Below are positions 1 through 12,859 of a stretch of 64,000 bases of DNA, piece by piece. The DNA comes from Archilochus colubris. Its lineage: Eukaryota > Chordata > Aves > Apodiformes > Trochilidae. The position numbers and the translations under genes were made by a program. Position 1 is the stretch's first letter. Every line of letters starts with the position of its first letter. The stretch covers positions 66,745,709-66,809,708 of the forward strand of contig CM041084.1 in assembly GCA_023079485.1 (NCBI GenBank), read 5' to 3'. The notes beneath the pieces are model-generated. The model worked only from the letters and a program-made list of their open reading frames with translations. It was not told the DNA's origin and ran no database searches.

Positions 1-647
1 CTTCCCTTCTGTAGAATAGAAGCATTCATTTATCAGCTCTTAGATAAAGTTTACCTAACATTTTCCATGCTGCAACGTCTTTGTTAAACATTTAGCTGAA
101 GAAATATAATTGTATTCCTATTCAGGGAGAATTTACTTTGTGTGAGTCTGGAATTTACTTTCATTGTGAACACTGCATAAGAATCTGATCTGCAGCTTAC
201 AATCATCTCTATCTCCCTCTAGGCTCAGTAAGAGCTGAATGTATGTATCAGCTCCCAGGATCAGATCCAGAACTGGATTTTAAAAATTGTTCAGAATCTT
301 CATTTTGTTTTGATTTAATGCAGTAAAGCTCCAACATTTTCATATGCAAAGCAAAAATATCACTCACCTAGGGGAAAATTTTCTTTGCAAAGATGAAGTT
401 GTAGCAATTCAAGTGGATTTATTGAATGTAATTACAGATGATATTTCTGTTTGCCATCCTATGAACCCAACAAGGAGAAAAGGGGTAAGAAATTAAAATA
501 GGTAAGGCCACAGGCTGCGTTTTAAATGCTCAGCTGTTATAGCTATTGATGTTAAGAATGTCCTTTTGATGAGGTCGGCATTATGAAAACTCTGGTCAAA
601 TTTTTTTGCTAGTCAAAGTTGAACTGCATTGGTACCACTTAATGTCC
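1..647. other. No gene seen
   Basis: AT-rich, intron-like sequence. No repeat family, exon or RNA gene recognised. Confidence 0.6.
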
Positions 648-716
648 AAGGGGAGGGGGAGGGGAAGGAAAGGAAAAAGGAGAAGGAGAAGGAGGAGAGG
701 GAGAAGGAGGAGAAGG
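648..716 (+). repeat. Pure-purine tract (GGA/GGGGA-type low complexity)
   Basis: All 69 bases are A or G, beginning with GGGGA units and passing into GGAGAA and GGAGGA units. This is a homopurine-homopyrimidine mirror-like tract. Any structural effect (triplex, replication stalling) is inference. Confidence 0.9.
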
Positions 717-3700
717 CCTTCAAAATCCTAGGGTTTTTTTCATAAATCTTTTTGTTACCTAACAAAGAAACTGTGGCCCATCACTGTTTCTGCTGGACCA
801 AGGGGAACTCCCCAGCAGAGACTCACCTTTCATGTTTTTTAAAAGTAAAATGGGGAAAAAGGCACCTAGAAACTCATCTTTGTAATCAAATGAGGAAGAA
901 AAAACTGTTCTGTGATCTATTAATACCTCTGTCCTCCTGGAGAGAGCATGAAAAAGTTATTGAAGATATTTCAAATCTTCCTTTTTACTTTTGCACTGAG
1001 GATCATTTGCTCCAACTTCACTGGGTCCCTTCAGGGAAAAAAGGAAAGCTTAATCCTAGAGCATCCTTGATGGCTTGGTATTCTCAGAGGGAAGGGATAG
1101 CACAGAATTCCAGTCTAAAAATACAGACCTAGATTTTCTCCTTTCCAGATAATACCAGGCCACACATTTTCAAAACTGTACTTAATCCTGGCAGAATCCC
1201 TTCACTGGGAAGCAATTGCAGTGAAGACACTTTTGAGGACTCTGAGACAGAAAATGATGGAGTTAAAAGGCACAGAAGTCCAGTGATGGAACAAGCAACA
1301 GCATCACTGAGAACATCTATCTCTCTTGGCCTCACTAACTCCACAGCAATGTCAAAGATGAGGAGGTAAAACCAAAATGGAGACAGCTGCAATAATGAGG
1401 CCGGGAATGCCCACTTTAAAACACTCTTTAAGGCTGCTCTAGTTTACACTAGCTCCCTTCCTCAGCCTGAACAACCTGCTTTTCATTCCCTGCTTCTACA
1501 CTGGAAAAGCCTATTTGGCCTTTATGAGGGATTCCATTCTTTTCTCCTACAGTGAGATGCCTTTTGGCTCTGACTCTAAATTGGGAATAACATGGGAGCT
1601 GTGGCTATGGTTCTTTCATTTTGTAGCATTGCACTGTCCATTATTTTCACATCACATTGATGTTCCGTATCACCTTAACCGTGACACAGAATGCCAGCAC
1701 TGTAGTTTTCTACTCTGCAAGTGATATTCATCCAACATCTTTTAATTTAGTATAAAAGTTTCTTCCTGGACAACCACAACCTAGCTAGTGTTTCTGATAA
1801 TTTTATGTGAAGTTACCCAAAGACAAATCTAGACAATTTTTTAAAAAATTAACTGTGTGCTTCTTTGTTCTAATAATCTAGAAGTCAGTTAAAAAGTAGT
1901 GTTTCATTATACCACAGGAAAAAAACCTCAAATAGCAAGAGGTGAAATATGGGGGCTGAGCCTTAAACAATTTACAGAGGGATTAAGTGCTACAGCTGGA
2001 TCAAGAGCTCTCTGATCCTTTCAAGCCACCAGTATCAGTGGGCCTACGAACTGAAGCAGAAAGGTTTCATTCATACATTAGTGTAACCTTCTTGCAAACC
2101 TACAGGAGCTCTTTTACTCAAGAGTTTCTTGTGTCAGTGATTATTTATCCACTTTTGTCATAAAAGATTTCCTTTTACAAGTTTTGAATGTGGTGCCTTT
2201 TAAGTGCATTGGATATCCTTGTTATATCTGCAACTCAGTAAGCATGAGCATGTAGCCAGCCTTCTCTGAACTACTCGTTATTTTTACATTCCTCTATCAT
2301 GTCACCTGTCATCTGTTTCCTCCCTGGCCTAAGCAGTTCTAATAACATTAAATTCATCCTCATGTCTTGTGCATTTCCACATCTTAGACAACTTCTGTTT
2401 CCTGGATATTTTTTGCCTGATGTTTGTCAAGATGCAGGGACTAGTTATGACCACACCTTCTCACAAGGGAGACAGGCCCAGGATTTATATAATACCATCA
2501 TAATATTTACAGCTGCATGCAACCATGTTTCTCTTCATTTTCTTCAATGAGGAGAAGAAATAATCAAATGGATAGGAAAATAGATTGAAGTGCAGGATAT
2601 ATTATTTCATCCTCAGCTGAAAAACAGTTCTTCTTCAGGACTAATAGTGAGTTGAAAAGACTGTTCCCTCCAACACTACCAGAACTACCTACACAAGCAA
2701 TTGCAGTGTTAGGTAGCACCTTTCTTTACGTGTAAAGTAATAAATTACAGCAATCCCACTTCCTAGACCATCAATAAAAATTTGTGCCTAAAATGACTCT
2801 GTATATTTAAAATTCATCACCATCTGCAAGAACTACAATATACTCCATTCTGATAGGCATTTATCCCTCTTCAGCCATGTTCCCCAATAAATTGTATTGC
2901 TGTCATTGCTTTTCTTCCCCGCAATGAGCTTAACTCATTCTAAAATAAGTCTTAAGGGCTTGTAGGTCACACAGGAGCTGAATTTCACTAGGGATTATAT
3001 ATTTTTTGTTACCAGCACAGTCACTTTATTCAGTCTGAGATCCCTTCAAAAATTCTGGCAACTTACTGCAATTTACGGGCTCATATTGCTCCAACCTCCT
3101 TCATTCTCAAACACATTTAAGCTTTATTACCCCTCCCAGAGTTACTGTTTGCAGGTATCTTTCTGACAGATGGCACACCCGGACTACAGACAGTGCAGAG
3201 GTGTCTGAGATAGTGCATTAGACCTAGTGTTGGAGCTGCAATAGCACAGTGCCTGGTGCAGGATGATTTACCCTGCTTCATCAGAGGTAGATCAACCTAC
3301 ACTTACCACAGGCTGGTGCTTAGGCTATTTCCAGAACAAGGCGACACATTTAAGCCTGGCTGAGGTACCCAAGGAACTCAGAAGCTGATTAAATTTGATC
3401 TCTGATGAGTAAATCATTTAGGTATTCTAAAATATGCAAGGCATGCTTAATGGCTCCCTGCTTTGATGGCTTGCAAAATTTCAGTGGCTTTTTGTATTTT
3501 CATCAGTCTCACTAGCACTGCATTTACCTATTCAGTTACTCTCCAAAGACTCTGTCACACTTTCCCTGCTATCAGCAGACATCAAAGGGGACAACATCAG
3601 TCTTGTTGAAGTCTATAGCAAATGGCTGCTGACTTCTCTGAGGCCCACATTTCATCCCACAGGGTCAGAAAATTCTTGAGACTCACAATGGTTCAAGTTC

Positions 3701-6058
3701 TCACAGCTCTTCCCCAGAGCCTAACAGAGGGTATGAAGCAGGTTTGAAAATCAAGGCATCTGAGACACCTCTGAATCCTTGCAACAGGCTGATTCCAGGG
3801 GTGAAATCAGAACCCAACAGCGATGCTCCCACAGCCCAGTGCCCTTGGCAGCATGGATACCTGCAGCTGGGATGCCTTGGAGGAACAGAGCATCTCTTGC
3901 AGATTCTCACTTGGAGTCCTCAGAGCCTGTAACCAGCAAGAGAAGGTCATGAGGAGGGCTGATGCTCATTAATGCAGAAGCTATGATTTCCACTGGCCCC
4001 GTGTAAGTTTTAAGCAGGAGATTTTTATTGCTATTTATAGAAGACAGCATGGCTCAGCTTCCTCAGTAAAAGCAAGAAAAATGGTTCTTTTGAAGGCAGC
4101 ACATGCTACCTCTTTTTAAGTGCCCTTTTCAGCTAAATTTTAAAAATGAGGCAAACCTGCACCTCCAGGTCAAACATTGCAATTCCTTCGAAATCCAGGA
4201 AAACTAAAGCATGCCACTACTATAATTCCCCAGGCTGGCACTTAGTCATCAGTCAAAGCTACTCTCACAGCACAGAAGTAGATTTCTTTCTCCTCCATTG
4301 CTCTCTAATGTTATTGAAATAAAAATAGATGGAACTGTGATTTCTCACATCTGATGTTGAGTCCCTGTCTAAGTACTAAACTTTGGCTTCTTGCAGAAGA
4401 TGTGTCTTCTAAAAAATACACTGTATCTGTGCTGGAGCTTCCCTCGTAATTCAGGCAAAAGTTAGTAGCTGTTACAGCCTGCTACACACAGGCTGATCTA
4501 CTTCATGCCACTTAACAGAACGAAAGGTTCACTCTCATCCTGTATTTGCTTTAACAAATAGCTTCAAATTCTTTTGCCAGCAGCAACAATGGTTTTAAAC
4601 AAGTCATTCTCTCATCCACAGTCGTGAATTATAGCTTAAGAAAGCACCCACACTTCAAAATTTTACAACATGGGATACAAGCAGTTGCAACACTCAAAAA
4701 CCTCTCTGGTCCTTCTAGCATTACCTGTTCTTCAAGGTATCCAAGTTTCTTTACATACAACACTGAACTTGAAAGATTTGTTGCAAAAAATAAATTTAAT
4801 TGGTCATGTTTCTGGAGTTTCTGAAATTTAGTAAAGGCAATTCGAGAAGTTTGGAACATCAGGGAGCCTGATGTCAATATGCACAGGAACATGCAAATGC
4901 CTCCATCCAGCTGAGTTGAGAAGCATGAATACCATCACTGACCTAAGCTGACAGCAAAGCCACTTCTGAAAATTTCACTCCATATTACTCAAGAGTAATT
5001 ATTCCTTCACAACATCATTTGCTTCCAAGCAAGTAAGGTATACCATTTAGCTACCTACACTTAAAATCAGTATATCAAATACAAAAAATCACTTAGCTTA
5101 AGATGCTATTTTTGATGAAACAGCTTGATGAATTCTGCAGTGGGGAAAAAAATAGCAACTTTTTAATACATTTAAATAACTGAGAAAATGTGGTGTTTAC
5201 GATCATATGGGAATCTTAAAAATAAATAAATAAACCAAGGTTTGGCTTATAAATAATTTAAATTTAAATCAACAAATAATGTTTGGGGTATAATAAATAA
5301 ATAAAACCCTAGTGCTTAGGTTTCAATCAAAATTTGCTTTAAGCTTTTTTGAGTTTCCTTCTTTGCACAAGACCCAGGAGATGTGGACCCATGTGAATGG
5401 GAACAAGCTTTACATGACTCCCCATGATCCAAAATCACCATGTTTTATTCAGTGTAATAAATACTGGCAATACTAATGATTTGCCTGGTAGACACATTTA
5501 CAATACTGCAAGGATTTTATGAAATCATATCACTTTTGCCCAACTGATGGTGCTTAACATTCTGTCTCAAGAAGGCACTACTTTATATTCCTTGAGTTTC
5601 CCTCATAGCCAATGATTTTTCCTCCTCACTGTTGCCACTTCAATCTGTGAATTTAATTTGTACTAGCTACTATACTGACTTGCTTCATTTTAATTTTATG
5701 GGTATGTGTAAAGAATTATTGGTTGAAGGTAGGTTGTCATACAAGCATATGAAAGCATTCAGTGAAATGCTCCAAGCATTCAGGAGAGAAAGAGCCAGAT
5801 TCAGTGGCTTTTCCTCTACTACCTAAGGGCTAATAATTTGGGCAGCATCTCCTAGAAGACATTTTGAAAGATAATGTTGAATACTGACAGACTGATAGTC
5901 TGACACAGCATCTTCCATGGTAAGATGAAGCAGCACCTGTGTATGTAGCAGAAAACCAAACCACTCTTGCCTTGTATGCGATCCATTTTGTTTATTATAT
6001 TTAACATCTACTGTCTGTCCATTCTCCTTTTTCTCAGGGATGCATCAACCTACTCAAG
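717..6058. other. No gene seen; AT-rich with short AAAT runs
   Basis: Only short chance reading frames occur, none with a recognisable domain. Near 5216-5310 there is an AT-rich patch with AAAT-type microsatellite runs at about 5216-5234 and 5291-5307. No transposon family was recognised. Confidence 0.6.
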
Positions 6059-6064
6059 CTTGGT
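6059..6064 (+). repeat. Target-site duplication, left copy (CTTGGT)
   Basis: Six bases immediately before the LTR, identical to 6365-6370. Confidence 0.85.
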
Positions 6065-6141
6065 TGTAGAGAAACAAGATAAACCAGGTGCCTCGAGTTG
6101 CCAAAGAGTGGGTGTGAGTCCACCTGTGCCTGGTTAGGGCA

Positions 6142-6163
6142 GGCCCCCTATTACCAGGGGGCC
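6142..6163 (+). terminator. GC-rich hairpin before the LTR polyadenylation signal
   Basis: Arms GGCCCCCT (6142-6149) and AGGGGGCC (6156-6163) are perfect complements around a 6-base loop, one base before AATAAA. Such structures near LTR poly-A signals may help 3' end processing; this role is inference. Confidence 0.5.
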
Positions 6164-6216
6164 AATAAAGGTGGGACACACACCCACAGAGGAAGTTCAC
6201 TCTGGTGCGAGGCATG

Positions 6217-6364
6217 GAGAGGCCAGCAGCTCGTCGAGCCTCTGGAGCAAGAAAGGCTCTTCCTGCTACACTTCTACCCTGGAAGTGCTGTGTGGTGGCT
6301 GGAGTCCTGGAAGAGACCAGCAGCTTGTTGAGCTTCAGGAGCAAGAATGGCTCCTCCCGCTACA
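6217..6364 (+). repeat. Imperfect 94-bp-period tandem duplication inside the LTR
   Basis: About 60 bases from 6217 (GAGGCCAGCAGCTCGTCGAG...) recur with several substitutions from 6311 (GAGACCAGCAGCTTGTTGAG...), offset 94. Both copies include a GCTACA motif, which in the second copy is the LTR terminus. Confidence 0.75.
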
Positions 6365-6370
6365 CTTGGT
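6365..6370 (+). repeat. Target-site duplication, right copy (CTTGGT)
   Basis: Six bases immediately after the LTR, identical to 6059-6064. Confidence 0.85.
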
Positions 6371-9024
6371 CTTTGTCAGGCTTAAACCATGATCTCCTCT
6401 TAATTAGGGTCCTTCTTATACTGTAGATTTCTTTGCACCTCAGTTTCTGTCTGGACAGGCTGCTTACAGCTGCTCAGACAATATCTGCATCAGAAGACTG
6501 TAGACACTTGAAGACACTTGTACAGGTGGTAACATTCTGACTTGCAAATAAAATCTCACCCTAAGTTACTCCAAGTGCATCTTTTTGGCTCAATCTTTTG
6601 CTCATTTGCTCATTGACAGGAGCATTTTAATTAAGATGTGAGAAAAAAAGAGAAAGGTCAAAGCTGTGTGCATTGAAAACACCAACTACAGTTTCCAGGC
6701 TGGGAAATCTGGCACTTCCAAGGCTTCTGATCCCAAATGCTGTGAATGCTAAAGAAACAAAGACCATTAATTAATATAAAGCCCCGGTGGCCAGGCCGTA
6801 AATACTCCATGGGTCTGCAATGTTCCAGCCTCATATTTTTTCTATCATTGTTAGGACTATATCAAGTCCAATCTGCTTCTTTGTCCTTTTATTACCTAAA
6901 GCTACAGTTTTCTCTCTTTCTTTTTATCTGTCTTTGCCCATATGCCCTCTGTCCATTTTGACATTATCTCACAATGAAGACTTGCTCTAGAGCAACATCT
7001 TTGCATGGTATCACAACCCCTTTTACCTCCACATCCCGGACAAGAGAACCAACTCTCCCTCTGTGGAGTTCTTGATGCAGGAATATATTCCTATTCAACT
7101 GAAGTGCCATCCTAAGACCGACCAAAGACCTCCCTACCTGCAGACAAACACTCAGTAAAGCTGTACAGAATGAATATGGGATGGATGGCATGATAACAAA
7201 TCTTTGTCCATGTGGGGTTGGTACAGAGAGCCTGAGCCTGGCATGCTCCCACAGGAAGACAGGGAGAACATTCAACTCCCTGAGAATGAATAGCTCAACA
7301 AACGAGTTATTAAGAATTTAACTACACAAGTCCCAAGAGAAAAATCATTTAAGCCTATTAAAAATGAATTTGAAATTGCTCCCCTATATGGAAAAGACAC
7401 TAAATACCAATGTTGCAGGACCTCTATGGATTAGGAGAATGAGTTTATGGTACTCTGCAAAGTTTCTATTCCAGGAAGTCTGAGACAGCACTCCTGAAAG
7501 AAGAATCCATACTGCCTTCAGGGGAAAGTGCTAATCTTTCAGCAGTTCCCCCTGAAGTAATCCACCAGTATCAGCCAGGTTCTTCTGGGTGTAAGCTCAT
7601 CTTATTGACATCAAAGTAGGTCCCATAAGATGCCACAGTTTAAGCAGCTCAGGAGCCAGATCAAATTCTCTTATTCTGGAAGCAGTGCTTGTTGTCCAGG
7701 CCAAGCCACTTGGGGTTACAGCTGTGTGTCAGCCTTGAGATATCAGACATTGTAGGGCTAGAAAAGTTGATGATCCCAAGTGCAGGGTATACTATCTGGT
7801 CCCTGGAACACTGCTTGGTATGGAGGCATCTGCAGAGCTTCACAAAAACCCAGCCCAAGCCTTCAAAGACAACTTTTCTGTAGAAACAGAAGGAAAATAC
7901 CTACATTATATGTGGTCCTTCTCTCCAGCTAATGTTTTCTGGGAGAATGCATCATTCATATACAGAAACTACTTAAGTTTCCAACCTCTACTTTTTATTT
8001 CACCTCAAAATACTTCTATTGAAAATGTTCTGATTACTGGAACACCTAATTACATTCTGCCACTACCCTGAAGACCAAGACAAGTGCACTTTGTGTAGTG
8101 GACTTCATGCCCTCTGTGTCACTGCTAACGCCTTTCTCTCCTGAACAACCCATTTCTGGGACTCAATGATCATCTGGGGGTTTGCTTTACCTTTGGGGAG
8201 GCTTGGGCTGTGATAGCCTTCAGTATTTTACATCAGTTTCCTGAACAAGACACCTAGGTCCCCTGACAAAGTTCTTTCTCTCTTTCTCTCCATTTTAAAG
8301 AATGCAAATTGAAGAGTGCAGTGTTCTGTAGTGTATTTTTCAGGAACAGTGTGCAGACATTTCCAGCAAGTGCTCTTAAGGGGAGCTTTTTGCCAAGAAT
8401 TGCCTCCTTCTCTAGTTGTGGTTTTGAGAAAGCGTATTTGCTTGCAATTGGCAGCAGCAGAGCAGAACTTTCAGTCCTGTACATATAATTTCCCCTGGCA
8501 GATGAACTAGAGGGGCTTCTTTTTTTCCCAGTAGGGTCTACACATGTAAAGACGTAGCACTGAGCTCGTACCTACCACTCAGGATGATAAGGTACAGTGA
8601 AATTCAAACCAAATCACTGAAAGTGATAGCACTAGACCCAGCAAGTGAAAATCAAGGGCCAAGGAGATACAAGGGTAGCAGAATCACTCAAAAAAAACCA
8701 AACAGGAAGAGCAAGACAGAGCAAGGGACAGAGGGGTTAAAATTGTGAAGGAAGCAGAAAAAAGTTAAGCTCCAAGCCAGATTCCACAGTAGACTTTAGA
8801 ATGGCCTATGCTGCTAAACAAAAGATAGGTCATTTATTTATTTACCCAACTCATACTGAATTGGAAAACCAGCAAGAGTGCTGCAAAAATAAAAACAGCA
8901 TTAGAAAAGCTTACATTTTTATTAGCTTGTGCTGCCCTAATTTGCAGAAGTGCACTGACATTATGTGTGATGTGACTCCATAAACAAAATTAACATAGCA
9001 TGGCTACCACTCAACACTTCCATA
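6371..9024. other. No gene seen
   Basis: Intron-like sequence with only chance reading frames on both strands. No recognised repeat family. Confidence 0.55.
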
Positions 9025-9170
9025 ACGTTTTATGCCTTCATACTACTTTGCAATATAAGCTTAATAAATTTATCTCCATAAGGTAGGCAAATCTGATTAG
9101 CCCTATTTTACAGATGAGTTAACTGAGACTTGTCAGAAGTGATGTCACTCAAAGTAACACAGAGATTTGA
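9025..9170 (+). mobile_element. MIR-like ancient SINE fragment
   Basis: The stretch around 9083-9140 reads AAGGTAGGC..., then CTATTTTACAGATGAG followed by AACTGAGAC, GTCACTCAAAGTAACACAGAG. This order (gaggtaggt, ccattttacagatgagg, aaactgaggc, gtaacttgcc..cacacag) is the hallmark of MIR-family SINEs shared by amniotes. The left border is vague. It is heavily diverged, as expected for an insertion older than birds. Confidence 0.72.
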
Positions 9171-12100
9171 GGGAAAAGAGCAGCAACTGGTAGAGCAGTC
9201 TGGGACCACGGAGCCTTTTCCATTTATTCTGGCCAATTACTGTGCAGGACTCCCTCATTCCTACCACAGTGTAAAATATAGAGATCTGCCCATCTGTCTG
9301 TTAGCATTTTCATTTTCCCTCAAAGCATTATTAACACATCCACATGATCTGACCCAGGAACCTGGTTTCTGATGCACAGATCCACACCAGGTCCTGTAAC
9401 TAATTTATTCTGCCAAATTAACCAGGACAAAGGAAGATGTCTTCTGATCTTCTTCAACCAGTAGAAACCCAGGCAGTCCCCGAGACACATAAAAAGGAAT
9501 AATGCCCAGGAGACAAGAGAAACAGTACCAGCAGCAACCCATCTCCTGCAGACCTTCCTCCTGTTGGACACCATGGTGGGCCTTGCCCTCCTTCACTGGA
9601 GGCACTTACTTGTGTTTGCCTCTCACTGCTTGAATCTACCACTGAAAAAAGTGTGTTTGAAACAACGACTGCTGCTTCACCACCCTTTCACTCAACTGAT
9701 GTGGAGCCATTGCTTTCTGGATTCATGAAGGGGTTTCAGTTTTCCTGGAAAGATTTCTTTTGCTATTGGCATTTATTTTGACTCAGTATCATGTCACATC
9801 AGCCCACTGGAGAGGAGAATAAAAGATTCAACTAAGCAATGGCATTTTCTATTATGCTAGAACAGCTGTCCAGGGGAAGCTACATGCAAAGGCGAAAAGG
9901 GGGTCTTTCTAACAGGCATTCAAAACACCTAAATTAGTAGTGTTGTAGAATGACTTACCCCCATACAAATACAGGCTTCCAGATTCACACCTTTTTCTGT
10001 AGGTACTAAAATTCTCTACGAGCCTTCAGGATATAAAAATGTCAACCACTATGATATTAGTCAAAAAATATGACAGAAGTGTCACTCAGGAAGTAGAAGT
10101 AAAAAACCTGCAAAGAATCAGGTTTGTGAACAAGCACAATACAGAAAAATACAAATGAGTGCACCTTGCAAAACTGGTTTCTCTGCTGGTTGTACAACAC
10201 AAACCATACATAGCAGGTGGGTAGTCAAGCAAGCAGGTAACAATCTGCAGTACCATCATTCAGAAAAGCAAACAAGAATTCACAGCATGGTCCTGAATTC
10301 TGTTTTTATGCCCTTTTATCCCCTCCTAAAATTTACTGCATTCCAATTGCTGCATTGGAGGCAGGGAAATGTGTGTTGCACACCAATGCAGTAAAGGTGC
10401 CTTCTAAGAGCACAGCAACATTGAAACACTTGTTTTGCCAAGATTTTCTCCTACTCACAACTAAGATCACCTGATTTCGTGGCATTTTAACAGTAGTCAC
10501 ATAGACTGGGGCCTTACCTATGTCCTCAAGGGAGAAAATTGAACAAATTAGATCCAAATTCTTCCTTCATTTGAAAGACTCCTGCTTTAGGTACAGCAGG
10601 CGATTTACTGAAGAGCTGACAGAAATTGCCAACAGGGGAATGGAGTATTTGCACATACAACATGGACAAAATACCACTATAGAGCCTAAGATTATTTCCA
10701 CACAATCTCCTCTCTCTTTACATTTGACTGATGACATTGGTAGAAAACAGTATCTACTAGATAAACAGCATGTGCTTGGTCATGGAATCTCACTGGAATT
10801 ATTCTTAAAGGAGAAAAGTTACTAGATAAATGCCAGTGCAATGTTAAAATTGTTGGTGTGCTTCATACATATACTCAGACAAATATACATTAGCCTAGAG
10901 CAGACAACCATTACTTTTTGAACATGTTAAAAATCTAAAGTAGGAGCAGAGGGGCAGTCTGAAACCATAGTAATCAATATGTATTATGAAATTCCCTTCT
11001 AGTATCTTCAATAGGAAAAAGTCGAAACTGAAAGGCTGTACCATGGGTAGAGTGGAATACAGACAGACTGGGACATTTACTGCACACTGGAGGCACAGGT
11101 CACTGCAAAAGAGAATTCATTTCATCAGGGCCCAAAGTGAACAAGTACAAAAGGCTGGGACTAGCGAAGTAATGGAAAAAAGCAAAAACTGGATCAGCTA
11201 TCCCCATGGGAAACAGCTTGCCTTGAAATATCTCATTTGCTGGAAGTGCTCTGATCTGGAAAGAAACTGTTCCACTCAAATCTCAGAGACTAGACCACCA
11301 CTCACACGACAGACTGCTGAAAAGAGCTTCTCCATTGACCTTAGGTCAATCACCTCAATAAAGAAGCAAAGACAGTCTCTGAGTCTAGAGACTCTGCTAT
11401 TTGGCTACATGAGTTACTGTCAAAGAGGTTTAGGTAGACACTTTGCATGTCCACTATGCTAGTATTTTTTGTTCAGTCTGATTCAGCAAGCCAGGAACTG
11501 GTTGTGAGGTGTTAGCTCAGTTCAATTATCTGTCTATCTTTCTGCAAATCACCTTTCTGCAAACTTTGGACTCTGCACTCCTCATTTTCTTCAGAGCATG
11601 GTAGAGTTTAGTTCAAGCTAATCTCTAGGACATCCCTTTTGCTCTTCCAGAGTCCCCCACAACATTCAGGTGTCTTGTTTATCTATTTGCTTCAATTTTT
11701 CTGTCCCTGGAAGCCAACCACAGTTGCCAGATGACTGACAGAGAGGCATGACTGCCCCTTAAAATGCTGGAAGGACAGGTTTGGTTTTTCAACATGGGAT
11801 TCCACAAAAAAGAATAAAAATTTGATGTTTGCGTGTTAGGATAATATTTTATTGAGGAGCTTATGGCATTAAGAACACATTCACTCACTCAAAAGCGTTT
11901 CAAATGTCTGTTATCCACCTGCAGCAATTGTTAACATATTCTAAATCAATTTATGCCTTGAAGCTACAGCAAGCAAAAATGGCTTGAGTAAACCAAAGTC
12001 ATCTCAAAACAGCTTGGTCTTCCCTTCAGCCTAAAAGAAACATATCCTCTAGCACTGGTAGATTGGAATGGTGCTTCCAGATGACTTCAAATGGAAACAA

Positions 12101-12859
12101 ACCCCAAACAGTGCTCAGTGCCTTTCTTCAGTCTTTTGATGCAGACCTTACCTGACATGAGATGTGTTTTATGTCTTCAAAGTGGCAGAGCAAACTAAGT
12201 AATTAATCCTCACAAGGTGGGACAGGTCAGTAGTATCATACAGAGATAGACAAGTTAACATTAAAACTCAGAACTACCTCAGTGCCTCAAATGGCATTCT
12301 GGGCCCTTCTGTCAATGTCTTAAAGGCTTCAAAATCAAATGCTCTCATTTTACATATACTAAAATTTTGTGTTTATAAAGCAGCTCTAAAAATCTCTGAG
12401 TGGGCTTTGAAAGAGTTAGAGGATTTATTTTCTTCTTTTTGAACATCCATCCTGCTAATCAAAGATATGGAAGTCATAACATTTGTCTTGCTACTTTGTT
12501 TTCACATTATGTTCTCGACAGAACTTGACCTGCACAACTTTGCCACTTAGAAGTCTTGAACACCAGGCCACTTATTTCTGAAAGCTGAAAATTGCAACTG
12601 ACAGTTTATTGTAAATGAGAGATTTGCACCAAGCAATTAGGAGGTGAACATTTCTCCTTTTAACTCCTGACAGGTTTTTTTTTTCACTCCCTTCAGGCAA
12701 AGTGTTAAAGTGCTGCTCTGCTCCTACCACCAACTCTGAAGATACACCACAGGATTCCAGTTCTGATTCCATCATTTATTAATTTGCCAGTTTGTTAAGA
12801 AAGACATTTTGCTAAATGCCAGGCTCCTCCTGGAGCCTCTTCAACATTATGTTGTCTTT
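9171..12859. other. No gene seen
   Basis: A 158-codon open frame at 10986-11462 (+) has no recognisable domain, no evident splice context and ordinary composition, and is most likely chance. No transposon was recognised. Confidence 0.55.

Larger units (their letters stand above)
6065..6364 (+). mobile_element. Solo LTR of an endogenous retrovirus, 300 bp
   Basis: The element begins TGTAG and ends CTACA, an exact 5-bp terminal inverted repeat with canonical TG...CA ends. It is flanked by a perfect 6-bp duplication, CTTGGT. A polyadenylation signal AATAAA lies at 6164-6169, just after a GC-rich hairpin. The 6-bp target duplication is typical of class II (ERVK/alpha-beta-like) integrases. No internal retroviral sequence remains, so this is an LTR-LTR recombination product. 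The family assignment is inference from structure. Confidence 0.88.

Noticed and set aside
10986..11462. 158-codon open frame on the plus strand
   Set aside because: No recognisable domain, no splice or promoter context, and frames of this length are expected by chance in 64 kb read six ways.
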